From: JBNKHG01 sp050290225
GTDB taxonomy: Bacteria; Pseudomonadota; Gammaproteobacteria; Pseudomonadales; Cellvibrionaceae
Assembly: GCA_050290225.1 (NCBI GenBank)
Contig: JBNKHG010000040.1
Location: 1-32,407 of the forward strand
Length of the DNA: 32,407 nt
Direction: 5' to 3'
In this document: positions 14,716 through 22,508 of the stretch, one piece after another
Numbering within the stretch: the first letter of the stretch is position 1
How the letters are laid out: each line of letters begins with the position of its first letter
The notes under the pieces: generated by a model
Told to the model about the DNA's origin: nothing
What the model saw: the letters and a program-made list of their open reading frames with translations, nothing else
Database searches by the model: none
Program-made: the position numbers and the translations under genes

Positions 14716-15597
14716 TCAAGACGGCTTTATCTGCGCCAACACCCAATCCCTGAACAGAGCTACTTTGGGGTCGTTGTTACGGCTTTCCGGATAGACCAGG
14801 TAGTAACCGTTGCTGCCGGTGGCATGGATCTCCAGCGGGATAACCACCCGTCCACTGGCCAATTCCTGTTGAATCAGGTGACGACTGACAATGCCATACC
14901 CCAATCCCGCCTCCACCGCATCCAGCATCAAGGGTGAACTCTGGAAGCCGATGGCTTTTTCCAGATCGAACGGTTCGATACCGGCGGCGCAAAACCACTC
15001 TTGCCAATCGGTAATCTTGGGTCGGACATGCAGCAGCGGCAGGTGCTTGAGGTCGGTGGCTGACTTTGGCCCCCGGTCTCCCTCCAACAATTTCGGGCTG
15101 CAAACCAACACCAGCTCCTCTTGAAGCAGCAGATGACTGATTAAGCCCGGCCACTTGCCCTTGCCATAACGTACCGCCAGGTCTACGTCCGAACGAGAGA
15201 AATCCACCAGTCGCATGGAGGTGGTGATCTCGATCTCCACACCGGCATGGGTACTGTAAAAGTCATACAGGCGGGGGATCAGCCAACCTCCGGCGATAGC
15301 CGGGGCCACGTTGATTCGGATCACCGCATCCTGCCGACTCATCAGGCGGCGGGTCGCTTCATTGATCTGCTCAAGACCCATGCGAATGGCGGGCAGGTAG
15401 GCTTCGCCCTCCGGAGTCAAACGAATCTGGCGGGTTTGTCGCCGGAACAACCGGACACCCAGGTACGCTTCCAGGCTTTTGATCTGATGGCTGACCGCCG
15501 AAGCGGTGACGTGCAGTTCATCCGCCGCCAGGCTGAAACTGAGATGGCGGGCCGCGCATTCGAAGGTCTTGATGGCGTTCAGGGGTGGGCTGGTCAT
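14716..15597 (-). CDS. LysR family regulator, GcvA-like
   Basis: The 293-aa protein starts PPLNAIKTFECAARHLSFSL then AADELHVTASAVSHQIKSLE, the winged HTH typical of the GcvA branch (residues ~4-63, including ARHLSFSLAA and AVSHQI). A periplasmic-binding-protein-like effector domain follows (~90-290), with the branch-typical VDLAVRYGKGKWPG and EAGLGYGIVSRHLIQQELASG segments. It is divergent from the small-protein, cysteine hydrolase, AraC and DMT transporter run, so it probably controls that run and itself. The effector is unknown. Confidence 0.92.
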   Translation of the reverse strand: MTSPPLNAIKTFECAARHLSFSLAADELHVTASAVSHQIKSLEAYLGVRLFRRQTRQIRLTPEGEAYLPAIRMGLEQINEATRRLMSRQDAVIRINVAPAIAGGWLIPRLYDFYSTHAGVEIEITTSMRLVDFSRSDVDLAVRYGKGKWPGLISHLLLQEELVLVCSPKLLEGDRGPKSATDLKHLPLLHVRPKITDWQEWFCAAGIEPFDLEKAIGFQSSPLMLDAVEAGLGYGIVSRHLIQQELASGRVVIPLEIHATGSNGYYLVYPESRNNDPKVALFRDWVLAQIKPS

Positions 15598-15610
15598 GGT
15601 TTCACTATAG

Positions 15611-15629
15611 ATTAGAAAAATTCACTAAT
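15611..15629. promoter_or_regulatory. Dyad ATTAG-N9-CTAAT, candidate LysR-type binding site
   Basis: A perfect inverted repeat of 5-base arms lies 14 bases from the LysR start codon in the divergent intergenic region, where a LysR regulator normally binds. TTCACTA also occurs twice as a direct repeat around it (15601-15607 and 15621-15627). Confidence 0.45.
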
Positions 15630-15748
15630 AAATGAAAAATGATCGTTTGTACAGCTTCTTATAGACAAATATAGTTCAACTCAAGGTGAATTTGTCGAAG
15701 TGTGGCAAATCGAAGTTGAACTGTTTTTGAATCATTTAGGAGGTTGTC

Positions 15749-15967
15749 ATGAACAATCGTCAGCCGCAGCGCGAAACCTACCGGTCATCCTCGATTCATC
15801 GGTCACTGGACGGAAGCATCGATGTCAACTTTTATCGTCGTCGGGCTCACAATCTGCGTTCGGAAGCCGCCTGGGATATCATCACCCACATGAGCCGGAT
15901 GTTGCCTTTTTTCCGTCATCATGAGGCATCGCCGCATGCCGACCGGACAAACTGCTCTATGATCTAA
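15749..15967 (+). CDS. 72-aa small basic protein
   Basis: The ATG is preceded by TTAGGAGG (15736-15743), a strong ribosome binding site. The peptide has a short polar N-terminus, then SLDGSIDVNFYRRRAHNLRSEAAWDII, which reads like a conserved basic helical module, and a His/Arg-rich end with one Cys. No known domain is recognised. It is the first gene of the run leading to the cysteine hydrolase (27-base gap) and is divergent from the LysR gene. The same start is out of frame with a spurious overlapping frame from 15700. It may be a small regulatory or nucleic-acid-binding peptide, but this is unproven. Confidence 0.6.
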   Translation: MNNRQPQRETYRSSSIHRSLDGSIDVNFYRRRAHNLRSEAAWDIITHMSRMLPFFRHHEASPHADRTNCSMI

Positions 15968-15994
15968 CAGAACCAATCGTCAAGCGGGGAGTAT

Positions 15995-16672
15995 ATGGGC
16001 TGGAAAACCGATTACCGTTCATTTTATTATCAGGGCGCGCCGGAGCCCGAGGATCCCATTCTGCCCCGCGGAGAGACGGCGCTGTTAACCATCGATATCC
16101 AGAATATCTATATGCAACTGGCCGACGATCCCGTCGGCCAGACCCGTTGGGCTCCCTTTCTCAAACGTATGCGGGAAATCGTTATCCCCACGGTGCAGCA
16201 ATTGCAGGCCCGTTTCCGTGCCGCCGGTATGGACGTGCTGCACGCCCGCATCGCCTGTCTGCTGGAAGATGGCCGGGACCGTTCGCTGAGCCAGAAAAAG
16301 CCGGGGTGGAATTATCTGTTGCTCCCCAAGGATACGGAGAGTGCCCAGATCGTCCCGGAATTGACCCCCCATCCCGGAGAGGTGGTGGTCACCAAGACCA
16401 CCGACAGCGCCTTGACCGGCACCAATCTGCGTCTGGTGCTGCAGAATATGGGGATCAAAAACGTGGTGATGACCGGTATCTTTACCGATCAGTGTGTCTC
16501 TTCCACGGTACGCAGTCTGGCGGATGAAAGCTTCAATGTGATGGTGGTGGAAGACGGTTGTGCCGCCGGCACCGACGCATTGCATCGCCAGGAGCTGGAG
16601 ATCATCAACATGATCTATTGTCATGTGCTCTCTAGCCAGGAACTGTTGGCACTGTTGGAGACGAATGCCTGA
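15995..16672 (+). CDS. Isochorismatase-like cysteine hydrolase
   Basis: The 225-aa protein shows the Asp-Lys-Cys catalytic triad of the family: LTIDIQN (D ~33), VTKTTDSAL (K ~132) and FTDQCVSSTVRSLAD (C ~168). The GIFTDQC segment is the usual cis-peptide loop. Members hydrolyse isochorismate, N-carbamoyl compounds, nicotinamide or other amides; the substrate cannot be read here. GGGGAG precedes the start. The AraC gene overlaps its 3' end by 8 bases and a DMT exporter follows, suggesting breakdown or export of a specific small molecule. Confidence 0.9.
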   Translation: MGWKTDYRSFYYQGAPEPEDPILPRGETALLTIDIQNIYMQLADDPVGQTRWAPFLKRMREIVIPTVQQLQARFRAAGMDVLHARIACLLEDGRDRSLSQKKPGWNYLLLPKDTESAQIVPELTPHPGEVVVTKTTDSALTGTNLRLVLQNMGIKNVVMTGIFTDQCVSSTVRSLADESFNVMVVEDGCAAGTDALHRQELEIINMIYCHVLSSQELLALLETNA

Positions 16673-17390
16673 CATGACCGCGCGACTTTCCGTCCGCTCC
16701 TACAACTTGACCATGTGCGCCCATGCGCATGGCCACGCTCAGCTGGTTTTTCCGCTTCATGGTGCGATAGAGATCGCCGTTGATCACTGCCGGGGACGGG
16801 TTGGGCCGGGTCAGTGCGTGGTAATCCCCGCCGGGCACCAACATAGTTTTCGGGCCGATGAGCGGTCGCGTTTCCTGGTGGTGGATCTGCCGCAGTTGCC
16901 GGCCAGCATGCAACGTTTGCCGTTGCCTTTTGCCTCTGTTGCGGCACCCTTGCAGGCATTCTGCCTGTTTGCTGAAAAGCAATTGCAACATCAACAGAAC
17001 AGGGTGATCGAGCAGCGTATGGGTGAACTGTTCGACGAACTGTTGCGGGAGCAGGATTTCATGCCGCGCGTCGATCCGCGCATTGCCCGGGTCCTGGAAC
17101 AATTGGAGGCGGATCTCAGTGAAACGCCCAGCCTTACCACGCTGGCTTCCCTGGCGTGCCTGAGTCTGAGTCAGTACAAGGCGTTATTCAAAAAACAGAC
17201 CGGCAAAACAACCGGGCAATATCTGTTGGCGCTGCGTATGGAGCGCGCCCGCGCCCTGCTGGCCAACAGCGACTGTCCCATCAGCCGGGTGGCGGAGCAA
17301 GTGGGCTATCAGGATGCCTCCGCCTTTAGTCGCCGTTTTGCCCGCTACTACGGACAGCCACCCAGTCACTACGGTTCATCTTCCCCTTAG
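16665..17390 (+). CDS. AraC family regulator with N-terminal cupin
   Basis: The ~241-aa protein has an N-terminal cupin (residues ~13-75: CAHAHGHAQLVFPLHG, GPGQCVVIPAGHQHSF) that may bind a metal or ligand through its His residues. A C-terminal double HTH (~145-238) holds SLTTLASLACLSLSQYKALF and SRVAEQVGYQDASAFSRRFA. I chose the ATG at 16665, which has GGAG 4 bases upstream and overlaps the hydrolase stop; a longer frame from 16623 would add 14 residues inside the hydrolase with no support. An ATG at 16674 is the alternative. It sits between the hydrolase and a DMT exporter and probably controls one or both. Confidence 0.85.
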   Translation: MPDMTARLSVRSYNLTMCAHAHGHAQLVFPLHGAIEIAVDHCRGRVGPGQCVVIPAGHQHSFRADERSRFLVVDLPQLPASMQRLPLPFASVAAPLQAFCLFAEKQLQHQQNRVIEQRMGELFDELLREQDFMPRVDPRIARVLEQLEADLSETPSLTTLASLACLSLSQYKALFKKQTGKTTGQYLLALRMERARALLANSDCPISRVAEQVGYQDASAFSRRFARYYGQPPSHYGSSSP

Positions 17391-17484
17391 TTCGGCTTTA
17401 CAGCCGCCTAGTCCGGCCTTTGAGCCAAAACGGCGCCGCGCCGTTTCGATACACTTGTTACTGGTTTAACGAGGAGATGGTTCG

Positions 17485-18360
17485 ATGGCGACCGGATACG
17501 GTGTGACGGCAATCTTTATGTGGGGTTTGTTGGCGCTGTTGGGCACGCTTACCGACCGCGTGCCACCGTTTCAACTGCTTGCCATCTGCTTTGGCATATC
17601 GGCGCTGCTGATGTTGTTGCGCCGGGCGTGGATTCGACAACCGCTGTGGCAACCGCCGTGTTTAACAGTTCGGGCTTGGCTCATCGGTGTCGCGGGACTG
17701 TTTGGTTTTCACTTCTGTTACTTCATGGCTCTGCGTCTGGCGCCGGCCATCGAAGTCAGTTTGATCGCTTACCTCTGGCCACTGCTGTTATCGCTCATGG
17801 TTGCCCGTCCCGGGAACCGGATCAGTGCCTTGTTCGGCGGGCTGTTGGGATTTGTCGGAGTCAGCGTGATGATGCTCGCCGGGGGATCGCTCTCCCTCCA
17901 TAGTCAGGCGCTCCCCGGCTATCTGTTTGCCCTGGCCTGTGCCGGTATCTGGTCTACCTACTCCTGGTATCTGTCGAAAAGCCCGGGTCATGTGGATGAT
18001 ATCGGCTGGCTGTCGCTGGCGGTTGCCCTGCTGTCCTGGATCGCCCATCTCATTCTGGAGACAGGCAGTTGGCAACTGAACCTGTCAGCGTGGCTGGGGT
18101 TGCTGCTGTTGGGGCTCGGGCCGGTGGGCGGCGCCTTTTATCTATGGGATAACGGGCTCAAATATGGCAATCGTCAGTTACTCGCTTCGCTTAGTTTCGG
18201 CGTGCCACTGATCTCATCAGTCGCCCTGGCGGTGGCGGGTCGCAACCCCTGGTCGGGTGAAATCGTACTGGCCCTGGTGTTGGTCATGCTTGGGGCAGGG
18301 ATGACCCGGCGGCCGATACGGCAGTCGCCAATCAACAATCAACCGGTCACGGAAGATTAA
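17485..18360 (+). CDS. DMT superfamily (EamA) exporter, YddG-like
   Basis: The 291-aa inner-membrane protein has about ten helices in two EamA repeats (first half ~1-130, second ~145-275). LAPAIEVSLIAYLWPLLLSLMV and GPVGGAFYLWDNGLKYGNRQLLASLSFGVPLIS are the helix 3-4 and 8-9 type segments of YddG/EamA proteins. YddG-like members export aromatic or other amino acids and related metabolites. GAGGAG lies upstream of the ATG. It follows the AraC gene after 94 bases, and the cluster suggests export of the hydrolase's substrate or product. Specificity is unproven. Confidence 0.85.
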   Translation: MATGYGVTAIFMWGLLALLGTLTDRVPPFQLLAICFGISALLMLLRRAWIRQPLWQPPCLTVRAWLIGVAGLFGFHFCYFMALRLAPAIEVSLIAYLWPLLLSLMVARPGNRISALFGGLLGFVGVSVMMLAGGSLSLHSQALPGYLFALACAGIWSTYSWYLSKSPGHVDDIGWLSLAVALLSWIAHLILETGSWQLNLSAWLGLLLLGLGPVGGAFYLWDNGLKYGNRQLLASLSFGVPLISSVALAVAGRNPWSGEIVLALVLVMLGAGMTRRPIRQSPINNQPVTED

Positions 18361-18515
18361 GTGAACCGGCATCACCACCACTAGCCGATCGGTGACCCGG
18401 TCCGGCAATAACGCCAATATGCATTTACCTCCCAGTTGATCTGTCCTACCCTAAGAGGCTGAAAATACGTGCTATCCGGGCATGCCAGCGTGTCCGCCAT
18501 CTTGGGGAGAGGGTG

Positions 18516-21098
18516 ATGTTTGCAACGCTTTTCTGGTTTTTTCTGTTTCCGGTAGTCGCGATCGCTCTGGCCTACCGGCGGGAGAGTCTCAAACGATCCA
18601 CGCTCGTGATGGGTGGAGTGTTACTTGCTTACACCCTGTTTGGTTGTGCCTGGGACCTCTGGTTGCTGCTACTCTGGTTACTCTTCTTCGGTCTCCTCCT
18701 GCTCAATTTCGATGACTTCCGGCGTAATACGGTGAGCCGGAGGCTGCTGGCTATCTACCGCCAGATGCTGCCGCCCATGTCCCAAACGGAGCGCGAAGCA
18801 CTGGAAGCGGGAACAGTATGGTGGGAGGGCGATCTGTTCTCCGGTGCCCCCGATTGGGAAAAACTCCATCAACTGCCGGCGCCGCGACTGACCCGCGAGG
18901 AGCAAGCGTTTCTGGATGGGCCGACAGAGACGCTTTGCCGCATGCTGGATGACTGGCAGATCACTCATGAGTTGGCGGACATGCCGCCGGAAGTGTGGGC
19001 CTATATCAAGCAAGAGAAATTCTTCGCCATGATCATCCCCAAGCGTTACGGTGGTCTGGAGTTTTCCGCCCTGGCCCAATCCCGTGTGCTGAGCAAACTG
19101 GCCAGTCGCAGTCTGGTGGCGGCCTCCACCATTGGGGTACCCAACTCCCTGGGGCCGGGCGAGCTACTGCTGCATTACGGCACCGACGCGCAGAAGGACT
19201 ATTATCTGCCGCGCCTGGCGGCCGGCGACGAGATTCCCTGCTTTGCCTTGACCTCGCCCCGGGTCGGCTCCGACGCCACCGCCATCACCGATACCGGTGT
19301 AGTTTGCCGGGGGGAGTACCAAGGCAAAGAGATAATCGGTATCCGTCTCAACTGGGACAAGCGTTACATCACCCTGGCACCGATCGCCACCGTGTTGGGC
19401 CTCGCCTTTAAACTCTATGATCCCGAGCACTTGATAGGGGACAAAGAGAGCTACGGTATCACTGCCGCCCTGGTCCCGACCCATTTGCCAGGTGTTAAGA
19501 TCGGCCGCCGCCACTTTCCGCTCAATATCCCGTTCCAGAATGGTCCCACCCAGGGGCAGGATGTATTCGTGCCGCTGGACGCCATTATCGGCGGCCCGAA
19601 ACGGGCCGGGGAGGGGTGGAAGATGTTGGTGGAACAGCTCTCGGTCGGGCGCGGCATTACCCTGCCGTCCAACGCCGTCGGTACCGGCAAGGCGGCGGTT
19701 TACGCTTCTGGCGCCTACGCCCGCATACGCCGTCAGTTTGGCTTGCCGGTGGGCAAGTTTCATGGGGTGGGCGAAGTGCTGGCGCGCATGGCGGGCCGCA
19801 CCTATATCATGACAGCCGCCACGGACGTGACTATCGGCGCTATCGATGCCGGCGAGAAACCGGCCGTTCCCGCGGCTATTCTCAAATACCACAATACCGA
19901 AATGGCCCGCGCCATCGCCAGCGATGCCATGGATGTGCAGGGCGGCAAGGGCATTATGCTCGGACCCAAGAATTATCTGGGGCGCAACTACCAGGGCATT
20001 CCCATCGCCATCACGGTGGAAGGGGCCAATATACTGACCCGCGGTTTGATTATCTTCGGCCAGGGGGCGATCCGCTGTCACCCCTATGTGTTACAAGAGA
20101 TGGAAGCGGCCGGTACCGAGGGAATAGCCGGTCTGCAGGCGTTTGATCAAGCGCTGTTCGGGCACATCGGTTACGCCGTCGGCAACGCCGCCCGTTCGTT
20201 GGTGATGGCGCTGACCCAGGCGCGCTATGTGATGGCGCCCACGCGTGACGAGACGCGCCGCTATTACCAGCATATCTCCCGTTACAGTGCGTCATTTGCC
20301 CTGGCGGCGGATGTAGCTATGCTTACCCTGGGTGGGGCGCTAAAGCGCAAGGAACTGCTCTCGGCCCGTCTGGGCGATGTGTTGAGCGCCATCTATCTCG
20401 CCTCGATGGTGTTGAAGCACCACGTTAACCAAGGTAGTCCGGAGGAGGATCTGCCGTTGGTCGAGTGGGCTTGTCGGTCGCTGCTCTATGATGCCCAGGA
20501 GCAGTTGCACGGCCTGCTGCGCAATCATCCCAACCGCTGGGTCAGCATGCTGTTGCGTCTGTTTGTCTTCCCCCGGGGGCGTACCTATTCGGCGCCGTCG
20601 GATGAACTGGGTCAACAGATTGTGGAATTGATCAAGCGCCCCAGCCCAAGCCGTGAACGACTCTGCCAGGGTATCTACACGGCGGTGGAGCCGAACAATC
20701 CGCTGGGTTTGCTGCAAGAGGCGTTGGAATTGACCGAGTCGGTCAAGCCGTTGGAACGCAAGGTATTCAATGCCCGTCGGGCCGGTCAGTTTGACACGGA
20801 AGATACCCCGTCACAGATCAATGAAGCGGAGCAGAAAGGTATCCTGACACCCGATGAAGCGGAGCAGTTGCGTCGTTTTGATGCCAAGGTGATGACGCTG
20901 ATCGATGTGGATGACTTTGCCGCCGATGAGCTGGCGGTCAAGAAAGGAACACCCTCGGTCGGTAGCGCCAGGACAGCGGTAAAAAAACGGGCGGCAAAGA
21001 AACAAATCAGTAAGAAGAAGGTAGCCAAGAAAGCGGCCTCGAAAAAAGCGACGCCCAAACCGAGTGACAGGGATGCGGAGGATAAGGCGGGGGATTGA
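18516..21098 (+). CDS. fadE: Acyl-CoA dehydrogenase FadE-type with lysine-rich C-terminal tail
   Basis: The first step of fatty acid beta-oxidation: acyl-CoA to trans-2-enoyl-CoA with FAD. The ~860-aa protein closely follows E. coli FadE (814 aa): two N-terminal hydrophobic helices (~1-65), MPPMSQTEREALEAGTVWWE, ITHELADMPPEVWAYIK, FFAMIIPKRYGGLEFSALAQ, LGPGELLLHYGTDAQKDYYL, PFQNGPTQGQDVFVPLD, VGRGITLPSN and ITVEGANILTRGLIIFGQGA. The tail beyond ~825 is extra: repeated KKAAKK-type blocks before the stop, absent from E. coli FadE. The ATG at 18516 has GGGGAGAGGG just upstream; a GTG at 18513 would add one residue. A phasin lies 5 kb away. I expect membrane association through the N-terminal helices. 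The Lys tail could bind DNA, membrane or polymer; this is inference. Confidence 0.93.
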   Translation: MFATLFWFFLFPVVAIALAYRRESLKRSTLVMGGVLLAYTLFGCAWDLWLLLLWLLFFGLLLLNFDDFRRNTVSRRLLAIYRQMLPPMSQTEREALEAGTVWWEGDLFSGAPDWEKLHQLPAPRLTREEQAFLDGPTETLCRMLDDWQITHELADMPPEVWAYIKQEKFFAMIIPKRYGGLEFSALAQSRVLSKLASRSLVAASTIGVPNSLGPGELLLHYGTDAQKDYYLPRLAAGDEIPCFALTSPRVGSDATAITDTGVVCRGEYQGKEIIGIRLNWDKRYITLAPIATVLGLAFKLYDPEHLIGDKESYGITAALVPTHLPGVKIGRRHFPLNIPFQNGPTQGQDVFVPLDAIIGGPKRAGEGWKMLVEQLSVGRGITLPSNAVGTGKAAVYASGAYARIRRQFGLPVGKFHGVGEVLARMAGRTYIMTAATDVTIGAIDAGEKPAVPAAILKYHNTEMARAIASDAMDVQGGKGIMLGPKNYLGRNYQGIPIAITVEGANILTRGLIIFGQGAIRCHPYVLQEMEAAGTEGIAGLQAFDQALFGHIGYAVGNAARSLVMALTQARYVMAPTRDETRRYYQHISRYSASFALAADVAMLTLGGALKRKELLSARLGDVLSAIYLASMVLKHHVNQGSPEEDLPLVEWACRSLLYDAQEQLHGLLRNHPNRWVSMLLRLFVFPRGRTYSAPSDELGQQIVELIKRPSPSRERLCQGIYTAVEPNNPLGLLQEALELTESVKPLERKVFNARRAGQFDTEDTPSQINEAEQKGILTPDEAEQLRRFDAKVMTLIDVDDFAADELAVKKGTPSVGSARTAVKKRAAKKQISKKKVAKKAASKKATPKPSDRDAEDKAGD

Positions 21099-21199
21099 TC
21101 CATTCTCGTAACAGCCTCTGATAGTCGGTCCGTATTGAACCTGTACGGAATTTTGGCGTCCCACGGATACGGTCCTGTTAAAGGTAAGCCGGGGGAACG

Positions 21200-21736
21200 A
21201 TGGGACGAAAGCATATAGTTACCTGGATGTTGGCGGGGCTGCTGTTGTCCGGCTGTTCTGCCGGCAAGGATTGGCGCACAGCCAGTCGTGAGGCCGCCGG
21301 GATTGCGCCGGCACCCGCCGATACACCCGAAGCGGTGCTGCAGGTGTACGGCGCTGACGCCTGGGGGTGGCGAGGCTGGTTTGCCATCCATACCTGGATC
21401 GCTGCTAAGCGGACGGGCGATGACGCCTACACGGTCTATGATGTGGTCGGTTGGCGTGGCCGTCATGGTCAGCCGGTCATGCGGATAGCGCAAGATATTC
21501 CCGATCGTTACTGGTACGGCGAAAAGCCCCGCCTCATTAAGGCGTACCGGGGGGAGGGGGTCGACCGACTGATCGATGCGGTGGATGCAGCGGCGCAAGC
21601 TTATCCCTGGAAGGCGACCTATCAAGTGTTCCCCGGTCCCAACAGTAATACTTTTACCGCCTGGATCGCTAAACAGGTACCCGAGTTGGAGTTTGAACTC
21701 CCCCTCTCCGCCATTGGTAAAAGTTACGTGGAATAA
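21200..21736 (+). CDS. DUF3750 family lipoprotein
   Basis: The 178-aa protein has a lipobox (LLLSGC, Cys ~20) after a hydrophobic signal, so it should be a lipoprotein. The body matches the DUF3750 pattern: GWRGWFAIHTWIAAK, YDVVGWRGRHGQPVMR, PDRYWYGEKPRLI, RGEGVDRLIDAVDAAAQAYP and the strongly conserved FPGPNSNTFTAWIAKQVPEL ending SAIGKSY. It resembles the NlpC/P60-type peptidase fold in the PGPNSNTF segment, but no function is established. It follows fadE after ~100 bases in the same direction with its own start region. Confidence 0.85.
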   Translation: MGRKHIVTWMLAGLLLSGCSAGKDWRTASREAAGIAPAPADTPEAVLQVYGADAWGWRGWFAIHTWIAAKRTGDDAYTVYDVVGWRGRHGQPVMRIAQDIPDRYWYGEKPRLIKAYRGEGVDRLIDAVDAAAQAYPWKATYQVFPGPNSNTFTAWIAKQVPELEFELPLSAIGKSYVE

Positions 21737-21838
21737 GGTCTTTTCGGCGCCCGTATCCGTATTCCCGCCCCATCCTGCCAACCACGGGGGGTTGCCCCCT
21801 ACGGAACGCTCGCCACCCGGATCAACTTTAATGAATTT

Positions 21839-21881
21839 TCTCGTTCCCACGCTCCGCGTGGGAATGCCTACCGCGCGATAA
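21839..21881. repeat. 43-nt palindromic intergenic repeat, left inverted copy
   Basis: This copy contains TTCCCACGC-TCC-GCGTGGGAA, a 9-bp stem hairpin, and continues TGCCTACCGCGCGATAA. Its reverse complement recurs at 25887-25929 with one mismatch over 43 bases. A GGGGGTTGCCCC element (21786-21797) just upstream belongs to the other repeat family seen at 25931 and 26103. Confidence 0.85.
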
Positions 21882-21970
21882 CTTAATAAATCTAAAAAAA
21901 CGATAAATAAATAATAAAAAATCAATTAGATAAACAAAAAACCATCATCTATCCTTTCTACACGTACAGG

Positions 21971-21981
21971 GTACTGAGTAC
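21971..21981. promoter_or_regulatory. Perfect short palindrome in the rubrerythrin leader
   Basis: GTACT-G-AGTAC lies 32 bases before the rubrerythrin start codon, after a very AT-rich stretch (21885-21950). It could be an operator or a leader hairpin. No known redox-regulator consensus is recognised. Confidence 0.3.
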
Positions 21982-22013
21982 GCGAATACCAGAACTTAAA
22001 TGAGGAGAAAGAT

Positions 22014-22430
22014 ATGGAACTGAAAGGTAGTAAGACCGAACAGAATCTGAAGGATGCATTTGCCGGTGAATCACAAGCCAATCGTCGCTACCTCTATTTT
22101 GCTGCCAAGGCGGATGTCGAAGGCTATAACGACATCTCAGCACTGTTCCGCTCCACGGCTGAAGGCGAAACCGGACACGCCCATGGACATCTGGAATATC
22201 TGGAGAGCTGCGGTGATCCCGCAACCGGCCTGCCGTTTGGCGGGACGGTGGATAACCTGAAAAGCGCCGTGGCAGGTGAAACCCATGAGTACACCGATAT
22301 GTACCCGGGTATGGCCAAGACAGCCCGTGATGAAGGGTTTGATGAAGTGGCAGACTGGTTCGAGACGTTGGCAAAAGCGGAACGTTCGCATGCGAACCGT
22401 TATCAGCGTGCACTGGACGAAATGGACTGA
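22014..22430 (+). CDS. Rubrerythrin-type di-iron protein without rubredoxin domain
   Basis: The 138-aa protein is only the ferritin-like di-iron domain: AGESQANRRYLYFA (Glu ligand), AEGETGHAHGH, VAGETHEYTDMYPGMA and AERSHANRYQ, the paired Glu/His ligands of erythrin and rubrerythrin. The C-terminal rubredoxin domain (CxxC...CxxC) of classical rubrerythrin is absent, so electrons must come from another protein. The likely role is H2O2 reduction or peroxide sensing in the cytoplasm. GAGGAGA precedes the ATG. It heads a four-gene operon with an Fe-S oxidoreductase, an EncFtn-like ferritin and DUF3501. Confidence 0.92.
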   Translation: MELKGSKTEQNLKDAFAGESQANRRYLYFAAKADVEGYNDISALFRSTAEGETGHAHGHLEYLESCGDPATGLPFGGTVDNLKSAVAGETHEYTDMYPGMAKTARDEGFDEVADWFETLAKAERSHANRYQRALDEMD

Positions 22431-22508
22431 TCTCTCGGTTGTTACCGGACCGGGATTGTATCGATCCCGGTCCACTCCAAGAGCAAATATAATCAGGAGG
22501 CGGATAAC

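Noticed and set aside
14409..14753. Plus-strand 114-aa frame over the PEP-CTERM promoter region
   Set aside because: It has a few Cys pairs but overlaps the LysR gene and a good sigma-54-like promoter; no ribosome binding site was recognised.
16623..16664. Longer AraC protein start inside the hydrolase gene
   Set aside because: Adds a Cys/Trp-rich stretch translated from the hydrolase end; the ATG at 16665 fits the family start.
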